Part shown: one piece after another, positions 5,267-10,073 of the stretch
Layout of the letters: each line of letters opens with the position of its first letter
Numbering within the stretch: the first letter of the stretch is position 1
From: Reyranella sp.
Lineage (GTDB): Bacteria; Pseudomonadota; Alphaproteobacteria; Reyranellales; Reyranellaceae
Assembly: GCA_004296815.1 (NCBI GenBank)
Contig: SCVT01000361.1
Span: forward strand, 1-10,073
Length of the DNA: 10,073 bases
Reading direction: 5' to 3'
Notes under the pieces: generated by a model
What the model saw: only the letters and a program-made list of their open reading frames with translations
Told to the model about the DNA's origin: nothing
The model's database searches: none
Translations under genes and position numbers: made by a program

Positions 5267-5992
5267 CTATTCGACCAGTTCGGCGAGGCGCTTGATGATG
5301 CGCGTGGGCTGGGCCGTCGCGTGGGCGGGGACGCCGGCGTCGAACGGGTCGTACCAGATGCCGCACATGCCGAGCGCCTGCGGGGCGACGACTTCCCACT
5401 CGTAGTTGTCGCCCACCATCCAGGCCTCGTCGGGTCCGACGCCGAGGCGCTCGAGCGCGTGACGATAGACGGCAAGCTCGGGCTTGCCCTGGCCGAACTC
5501 GCCCTCGATCTGGATGTGGTGGAAGCGGTGGGCGAGCTCGAAGCGCTCGATCTTGGCGCGCTGCGTCTCGGACGCGCCGTTGGTCACGAGGGCGAGGCGG
5601 ACGCCGGCGTCGCGCAGCGTGTCGACCGTGGCGTGCGCGTCGGGATAGAGGCGGTATTCCTGGCGGCGCAGCTCGGTGAAGGAGTCGGCGATGCGGTCGG
5701 CCAGCACGTCGTCGGGGCGGCCGAGTTTGGTCAGGCCGCGACGCACCGAGAGGCGGCGGGCGCCGGGGATGTCGAGCCGCCACTTCGCGGCCTCGGCGCG
5801 GTCGTTCCAGAAGGCCCGCGCCTCTTCCATGATCGCCACGCGCACCGCCTGGATCGACGCCTCGTCGTGGGCGTCGAGATGGGCGGAGAACACGTGCAGC
5901 AGGCGCGTCCACGCCTCCTCCGGCTGGGCGTAGGCACGGATCAGCGTGTCGTCCATGTCGAAGAGGATGGCCTTCGGGAGCTGAAGAGGCAT
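5267..5992 (-). CDS. HAD-family hydrolase (phosphatase-like)
   Basis: A 241-residue cytoplasmic protein with all four haloacid dehalogenase motifs. Motif I is FDMDDTL with nucleophile D12 and acid/base D14; motif II is LVTNGAS with T137; motif III is K170 in GQGKPE; motif IV is GDNYEWE with D195 binding magnesium. A helical cap (about 20-115) between motifs I and II makes it a subfamily I enzyme, similar to the YjjG/HAD-IA phosphatases that dephosphorylate small molecules such as nucleotides or sugars. The substrate cannot be read from the sequence. The start at ATG 5992 places motif I at the usual depth; the frame is open much further upstream through the neighbouring gene but not as protein. 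It follows the LpoA-like gene by 11 bp on the same strand, so the two are probably co-transcribed. Confidence 0.92.
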   Translation of the reverse strand: MPLQLPKAILFDMDDTLIRAYAQPEEAWTRLLHVFSAHLDAHDEASIQAVRVAIMEEARAFWNDRAEAAKWRLDIPGARRLSVRRGLTKLGRPDDVLADRIADSFTELRRQEYRLYPDAHATVDTLRDAGVRLALVTNGASETQRAKIERFELAHRFHHIQIEGEFGQGKPELAVYRHALERLGVGPDEAWMVGDNYEWEVVAPQALGMCGIWYDPFDAGVPAHATAQPTRIIKRLAELVE

Positions 5993-6003
5993 CGGCCGGA
6001 CCG

Positions 6004-7176
6004 TCAGTTCGTCGGCTGGCCTGCGAAGGTCGCGGGCGCGGGGCTCACGACCACGCCGCGGTCGCCCTGGATGCCGATGACGGCCAGCGCCCGCTCCGAG
6101 CGGCCGTCGGGCAGGAAGCGGAAGATGCCGTCGATGCCCGACCAGCCCTGCGGGTTGGTGATGGCCTCGGCCGAGAAGTCGCCGCCGGGCTTCAGGCGCG
6201 CGAGGTGGCCGGCGAGCGCCACGCCGTCGTAGGCGAGCGTGGCCAGGCGATGCGGCGCCTTGCCGTAGGTCGAGAGGAACCGGCGCTCGAAGTCGGCGCG
6301 GCGGGCCGGGTCGGGCGCGGCGTACCAGGCGCCGCGCAGCATCGTCTCGGCGCCGACGCCGGGGAAGTCCCACACGCCGGTGCCGATATACTGGGTGGTG
6401 CGGTTGTCGAGGCCGGCGATCGCGAGCGCAGACAGCGCGGCCGAGAGGCGCGGCGGCGCCACGGGGACGAGCACGGCGATCTTGCCGTCGCCCTTGGCGG
6501 AGTCCGCCAGGCGCCGGGCCGCGGTCGAGAGCTCGCCGCTCGCGGGATCGAAGAATTCGACGCCGACCACCTGCGCGCCGCGCTGGGTCGCATAGGTCTG
6601 CATGGTCTGCGCCATCTGCTGGCCGTAGGGCGTCTGCGGCGCGAAGGCCGCGAAGCGGCGGATGCCGGTCTCGATGGCGTAGTCGACGACGCGGCGGACC
6701 TGCGGCGGGGTGGCGATGCCCATGATCCAGACGCCGCGGGCGGCGACCTGCTCGTCGTTCGAGAAGGCCACCACGTTCATGCCGCCCTGGTTCACGAGCG
6801 GGACGAGGGCGCTGGCCGAAGTGCCGTAGAGGGGGCCCAGGACGAGGGCCGCGCCGTCGAGGCGGGCCTTGCGGTAGGCCTCGACCGCGGTCTCGGCGCT
6901 TTCGCCGGAATCGTAGGCCGAGAGCGCCAGCTCCTTGGCGCCGGTGTCGAACAGCGCCATTTCGGCGGCCTGCTGCATGGCCTGGCCGATCGGCGCGGCG
7001 CGGCCCGACAGCGGCAGCAGCAGCGCGATGCGCGTCTTGCCCGAGGCCGTGAGCGGCGATCCGGCCTGCGCCTTGACCGTCACCGGCGGCGTGGCCGGCG
7101 TGCTAGTCTTGGGCGCGTCGCCGCAGGCCCCCAGGAACAGGGCGGCAGCGGCGAGCACGAGAAGCGATTGGCGCAT
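6004..7176 (-). CDS. LpoA-like penicillin-binding protein activator / periplasmic binding-fold lipoprotein
   Basis: A 390-residue lipoprotein. Residues 1-18 are a lipoprotein signal with lipobox LGAC and the lipidated C18; a Thr/Pro-rich linker leads to a type I periplasmic binding fold from about residue 48 (TRIALLLPLSGRAAPIGQAM), with further typical blocks near 111-118 (LVLGPLYG) and 131-141 (GGMNVVAFSND). This is the family annotated as penicillin-binding protein activator (COG3107, E. coli LpoA/YraM). E. coli LpoA has an extra N-terminal helical-repeat domain of over 200 residues, which is missing here. Whether this short form activates a peptidoglycan synthase or binds a ligand is unknown. 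The start at ATG 7176 is set by the signal peptide. It faces away from rsmI across 28 bp, the same neighbourhood as yraM/yraL in E. coli. Confidence 0.92.
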   Translation of the reverse strand: MRQSLLVLAAAALFLGACGDAPKTSTPATPPVTVKAQAGSPLTASGKTRIALLLPLSGRAAPIGQAMQQAAEMALFDTGAKELALSAYDSGESAETAVEAYRKARLDGAALVLGPLYGTSASALVPLVNQGGMNVVAFSNDEQVAARGVWIMGIATPPQVRRVVDYAIETGIRRFAAFAPQTPYGQQMAQTMQTYATQRGAQVVGVEFFDPASGELSTAARRLADSAKGDGKIAVLVPVAPPRLSAALSALAIAGLDNRTTQYIGTGVWDFPGVGAETMLRGAWYAAPDPARRADFERRFLSTYGKAPHRLATLAYDGVALAGHLARLKPGGDFSAEAITNPQGWSGIDGIFRFLPDGRSERALAVIGIQGDRGVVVSPAPATFAGQPTN

Positions 7177-7204
7177 CGGCGCGAAACTCCGGCGGTCGGA
7201 AGAG
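7177..7204. promoter_or_regulatory. 28-bp divergent gap between lpoA-like gene and rsmI
   Basis: The start codons of the LpoA-like gene (7176) and rsmI (7205) point away from each other with only 28 bp between. There is room for the two ribosome binding sites (GGAAG at 7198-7202 for rsmI and GGAG at 7190-7187 on the minus strand) but not for two complete promoters. At least one promoter must lie inside the opposite gene. Confidence 0.6.
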
Positions 7205-8110
7205 ATGAGCGTGGACGAACGGTTACAAGCTACCGGCGGGGCGGGCCAGCGTAAACCGGCGCCGCTGGCCCCGGGGCTGCACATTGTTGCCACACCGATC
7301 GGCAATATGCGCGACATCACGCTGCGTGCCCTCGACACCCTGCAGGCAGCGGACCTGATCGCCTGCGAGGACACCCGCGTGTTCGCCAAGCTCGCGACCC
7401 ATTACGGCATCGCCGCCCCCACGGTGGCCTACAGCGACGCCACCCAGGACGCCGCCGAGCCGCGCATCGTCAAGGCGCTGGGGCAGGGCAAGCGGGTTGC
7501 GCTGGTGTCCGATGCCGGCATGCCGCTGATCTCCGACCCCGGCTACCGCCTGGTCCGCGCGGCGATCGCCGAGGGCCATGCCGTGACCTCCGCGCCCGGC
7601 GCATCGGCCGTGCCGATGGCGCTGGCGCTGTCGGGCCTGCCGACCGACCGTTTCTTCTTCGCAGGGTTCCTGCCGGCCAAGTCGACCGAGCGCCGGCGTG
7701 CCATCGGCGAGGCCGCGACCGTGCCCTCGACCTTGGTGTTCTTCGAGGCGCCGCATCGCCTGGCCGAGTCGCTCGCCGATCTCGCCGAGCTGCTAGGCGA
7801 CCGGCCGGCCGCGGTCGCGCGCGAGCTCACCAAGCTCTTCGAGGAGGTCCGCCGCGCGCCCTTGTCGGCGCTGGCCAAGCACTACGGCACCCAGGCCGAG
7901 GTGAGGGGCGAGATCGTGATCGTGATCGGCCCACCGTCGGCCGAGACCGAACGCAGCGCCGATGCGGTCGACGCGGCGCTACAGGCGGCGATGGAGGGTG
8001 CGTCGGTCAAGGATGCGGCGTCGGAAGTGGCGGCGCGCTACGGGCTGAAGCGTCGCGACGTCTACGCCCGCGCGCTCGAGCTGAAGCGGAGTGCAGGGGG
8101 CGCCACATGA
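7205..8110 (+). CDS. rsmI: 16S rRNA (cytidine(1402)-2'-O)-methyltransferase RsmI
   Basis: A 301-residue cytoplasmic enzyme that uses S-adenosylmethionine to methylate the ribose of C1402 in the decoding centre of 16S rRNA. Tetrapyrrole-methylase fold blocks are clear: GLHIVATPIGNMRDITLRAL (24-43), DLIACEDTR (50-58), VALVSDAGMPLISDPGYRL (98-116) and APGASA (130-135). Length is normal for the family. The loop before the SDAG motif reads VAYSDATQD, where family members usually have YHEHN or YHDHN. The first ATG at 7205 lies very close to the GGAAG at 7198-7202; an in-frame GTG at 7211 has better spacing and is a possible alternative. The last 4 bp overlap the yraN start (ATGA), so the two are translationally coupled. 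Confidence 0.96.
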   Translation: MSVDERLQATGGAGQRKPAPLAPGLHIVATPIGNMRDITLRALDTLQAADLIACEDTRVFAKLATHYGIAAPTVAYSDATQDAAEPRIVKALGQGKRVALVSDAGMPLISDPGYRLVRAAIAEGHAVTSAPGASAVPMALALSGLPTDRFFFAGFLPAKSTERRRAIGEAATVPSTLVFFEAPHRLAESLADLAELLGDRPAAVARELTKLFEEVRRAPLSALAKHYGTQAEVRGEIVIVIGPPSAETERSADAVDAALQAAMEGASVKDAASEVAARYGLKRRDVYARALELKRSAGGAT

Positions 8111-8472
8111 CGGTCGAGGCCCGCCAGAAAGCCTATCGCATGGGCCACGCCGCCGAGTGGCGCGCGGTCTGGCGGCTGCGGCTTGCGGGCTACTCGATCC
8201 TGATGCGGCGCTACAAGACCAAGCTCGGCGAGATCGACATCGTGGCGCGGCGCGGCGACGTGCTGGTGTTCGTCGAGGTGAAGGGGCGCGCCAACATCAC
8301 CGTCGCGGCCGATGCTCTGGGCGGGCGGCAGTTCGGCAGAGTTGCGCGCGCGGCCAGCCTGTTCATCGCCAACCATCCGCGCTATGCCGCCTGCTCGGTG
8401 CGCTTCGATGCGGTGCTGGTCGGCGGGCTGTGGCCACGCCACCTGCCCGGCGTCTGGCAACCGCCGGAGTAG
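8107..8472 (+). CDS. yraN: YraN family protein (UPF0102)
   Basis: A 121-residue protein of the UPF0102/YraN family with a PD-(D/E)xK nuclease fold. The core KLGEIDIVARRGDVLVFVEVKGR (39-61) carries the acidic residues E42/D44 and the E57-V-K59 catalytic triplet; G13-x-x-A-E17 is the conserved helix at the start. The family resembles Holliday-junction resolvases, but its role is not settled; conserved company with rsmI suggests a link to RNA or DNA processing. It begins at the ATGA that overlaps the rsmI stop by 4 bp, and its own stop lies 3 bp before the next gene. Confidence 0.95.
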   Translation: MTVEARQKAYRMGHAAEWRAVWRLRLAGYSILMRRYKTKLGEIDIVARRGDVLVFVEVKGRANITVAADALGGRQFGRVARAASLFIANHPRYAACSVRFDAVLVGGLWPRHLPGVWQPPE

Positions 8473-8475
8473 TCA

Positions 8476-9312
8476 GTGTCGCTCAGCGAGTCCGACGATC
8501 AGCGAAACCTCGAGCGCCTGCGCGATCTCTGCGCCGGCGACGGCGAGCGGCTGGATCTCCTCGAAGCGGGCTTCGTGCTGAGTGCGCTGGGCAGCGACGA
8601 GGCGATCGATCTCGCACCGTTCCGCCAGCACGTGACGTCCATGGCGTCCGATCTCGCCGACCTCGTTCACCGTCGCGGCGCCAACCCTGAGTCGCTGGCC
8701 GAGGTGATCGCGCGCTCCTATGCCTATCGCGGCGACAGCGAGACCTACGACGATCTGCGGAACGCCGACATCGTGCAGGTTATCGAGCGGCGCAAGGGCC
8801 TGCCGGTGGCGCTGTCGATCCTCTACCTGCACGTCGCCCGCGCCCAAGGCTGGGACGCCGAGGGCCTGGCATTCCCGGGCCACTTCCTGATCCGCATCGG
8901 CATCGACGGCGGCCGCCATGTCGTCGATCCCTTCCACGAGGGCGTGGTGCTCGAGGCCTCCGACCTGCGCAAGCTCCTGCAGCAGGTGCTGGGCCCGGAT
9001 GCCGAGCTGCAGCCGGCGCATTTCGACCCGGTGACCGACCGCGACGTCCTGCTGCGGCTGGAGAACAACGTCCGCCTGCGGCTGGCCAAGCGCGAGGATT
9101 GGCCGGCGGCGGCGCGCTCGCTCGACCGCATGCTGGCGATCGCGCCGGACCGCGCCGAGCTGCTGTTCGAGGCGGGCCAGATCAACACACGGCTCGACAA
9201 GCGCCGTGCCGCCATCGCCGCCTACGAGCGCCTGCTCGGCCTCGACACCGATCCCGGCCTGCTGAAGCAGGTGGCCGGCCTGTTGCAGGAACTGCGCCGC
9301 GGCCTTAACTGA
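8476..9312 (+). CDS. SirB1 family transglutaminase-like/TPR protein
   Basis: A 278-residue cytoplasmic protein. Residues about 60-155 are a transglutaminase-like domain of the SirB1 type, with [20 protein letters not shown] (102-121), the loop FPGHFLIR (133-140) and VVDPF (149-153). The family has lost the catalytic cysteine: the position before the helix is PVALS, so it is probably a pseudoenzyme, though H136 and D151 remain. Residues about 198-260 form two tetratricopeptide-like repeats ([24 protein letters not shown], then ALLFEAGQ to [11 protein letters not shown]). E. coli SirB1 lies in the prfA/kdsA region; its work is unknown. The start is GTG at 8476, 3 bp after yraN, with GGAG at 8466-8469; the next ATG at 8641 would cut the domain. 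It is followed after 37 bp by gshB. Confidence 0.92.
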   Translation: MSLSESDDQRNLERLRDLCAGDGERLDLLEAGFVLSALGSDEAIDLAPFRQHVTSMASDLADLVHRRGANPESLAEVIARSYAYRGDSETYDDLRNADIVQVIERRKGLPVALSILYLHVARAQGWDAEGLAFPGHFLIRIGIDGGRHVVDPFHEGVVLEASDLRKLLQQVLGPDAELQPAHFDPVTDRDVLLRLENNVRLRLAKREDWPAAARSLDRMLAIAPDRAELLFEAGQINTRLDKRRAAIAAYERLLGLDTDPGLLKQVAGLLQELRRGLN

Positions 9313-9349
9313 GACCCGAAACAACGATCATTCAGCCCCGGGACCCGCC

Positions 9350-10073
9350 ATGAAGCTCAGCGTCGCCATCCAGATGGACCATGTGTCGACCATCGACATC
9401 GACGGCGATTCGACCTTCGTGCTGGGGCTGGAGGCCGAGCGCCGCGGCTACGAGGTCTGGCACTACACGCCGGCCGACCTGGTGTTCCGCGACCGCAAGG
9501 TCCTGGCCCGCGCCCAGCCGATGAAGCTGCGCCGCGAGAAGGGCAACCATTTCACGCTCGGCGCTGCGCAGATGCTCGACCTGTCGACGATCAACGTGGT
9601 CCTGCTGCGCCAGGACCCGCCGTTCGACATGTCCTACATCACCACGACGCACCTGCTGGAGCACATCCATCCCAAGACGTTCGTGGTCAACGATCCGGCC
9701 AGCGTCCGCAACGCGCCGGAGAAGCTCTTCGTCACGCATTTCGACAACGTGATGCCGCCGACCCTGATCACGACGGACGTGCGCGCCATCCGCGAGTTCC
9801 GCGACGAGCACAAGGACATCATCCTGAAGCCGCTGTTCGGCAACGGCGGCGCCGGCGTGTTCCGCGTGCGCCCCGACGACGAGAATTTCGCGTCGCTGCT
9901 GGAGATGTTCTCGCTGAGGAGCCGCGAGCCGGTGATCGCCCAGCGCTACCTTCCGGAGGTGCGCAAGGGCGACAAGCGCATCATCCTGATCGACGGCAAG
10001 GCGGTCGGCGCCATCGACCGCGTGCCGGCCGAGGGCGAGGCGCGCTCCAACATGCATGTCGGCGGCAAGGCGG
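9350..10073 (+). CDS. gshB: Glutathione synthase (partial, N-terminal 241 residues)
   Basis: The right-hand gene runs off the window. It makes glutathione from gamma-glutamylcysteine, glycine and ATP in the cytoplasm, as an ATP-grasp enzyme. The first 241 codons show the family blocks: [18 protein letters not shown] at the start, [22 protein letters not shown] near 83-104, [15 protein letters not shown] near 112-126, the ATP-grasp strand [16 protein letters not shown] near 158-174, and [28 protein letters not shown] near 203-230. GDKRI belongs to the ATP/magnesium-binding half; the C-terminal glycine-rich end lies outside. The ATG at 9350 gives the usual family start; the ribosome binding site (GGGA at about 9340-9343) is weak. 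It is the last visible gene of the rightward rsmI run. Confidence 0.96.
   Translation, partial: MKLSVAIQMDHVSTIDIDGDSTFVLGLEAERRGYEVWHYTPADLVFRDRKVLARAQPMKLRREKGNHFTLGAAQMLDLSTINVVLLRQDPPFDMSYITTTHLLEHIHPKTFVVNDPASVRNAPEKLFVTHFDNVMPPTLITTDVRAIREFRDEHKDIILKPLFGNGGAGVFRVRPDDENFASLLEMFSLRSREPVIAQRYLPEVRKGDKRIILIDGKAVGAIDRVPAEGEARSNMHVGGKA

Noticed and set aside
5321..7254. Two long plus-strand frames (303 and 349 codons) opposite the HAD and LpoA-like genes
   Set aside because: Mirror frames with Val/Gly/Arg-rich translations and no motifs; the opposite strand encodes recognised proteins.
8473..9324. 283-codon minus-strand frame opposite the SirB1 gene
   Set aside because: Low-complexity Val/Gln/Asp-rich mirror frame; SirB1 motifs on the plus strand explain the region.
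9332..10057. 241-codon minus-strand frame opposite gshB
   Set aside because: Mirror frame; the plus strand is clearly glutathione synthase.

Overview
This window looks like chromosomal DNA of a high-GC alphaproteobacterium. The right-hand gene order (LpoA-like lipoprotein, rsmI, yraN, SirB1-type protein, gshB), the DUF6489 protein next to a thioredoxin-like [2Fe-2S] ferredoxin, and the HLHR/EGDL-type small protein all fit alphaproteobacteria, possibly a Rhodospirillales or Reyranella-like lineage. The genus is a guess from gene style, not from a marker gene.

Left part (1-1142): the N-terminal half of a fold-type II PLP enzyme resembling diaminopropionate ammonia-lyase runs leftward off the edge. 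A 49-bp gap carrying a perfect 14-bp palindrome separates it from a rightward pair, a DUF6489 protein and a [2Fe-2S] ferredoxin.

Middle part (1171-5266) is the accessory-looking section. It holds an Mrr-type restriction endonuclease and a strong candidate for a 26-residue single-helix membrane protein on the minus strand, which is hidden if only long ORFs are considered. Next come a 75-residue winged-helix-like protein and a leftward run of DUF4279 protein, TPR-like small protein, MipA/OmpV outer-membrane protein and TspO (the last two overlap by 7 bp). Upstream of the DUF4279 gene lies a 516-bp gap with a strong GC hairpin and a cluster of TTTGTCACA repeats in both orientations. Base composition dips in mrr and the DUF4279 gene compared with the housekeeping block.

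Right part (5267-10073): a HAD-family hydrolase and an LpoA-like periplasmic binding-fold lipoprotein face left. Starting only 28 bp from the lipoprotein gene, rsmI (16S rRNA 2'-O-ribose methylation), yraN (UPF0102 nuclease-fold protein), a SirB1-type transglutaminase-like/TPR protein and gshB (glutathione synthase, cut by the window edge) run to the right. The rightward genes are tightly packed (4-bp overlap, then 3-bp and 37-bp gaps) and probably form one transcript.

I did not find a convincing wholly new multi-gene system. The items most worth a second look are the 26-residue membrane ORF beside mrr, the TTTGTCACA repeat cluster with the structured gap, and the Asp-to-Ser change in the PLP enzyme.
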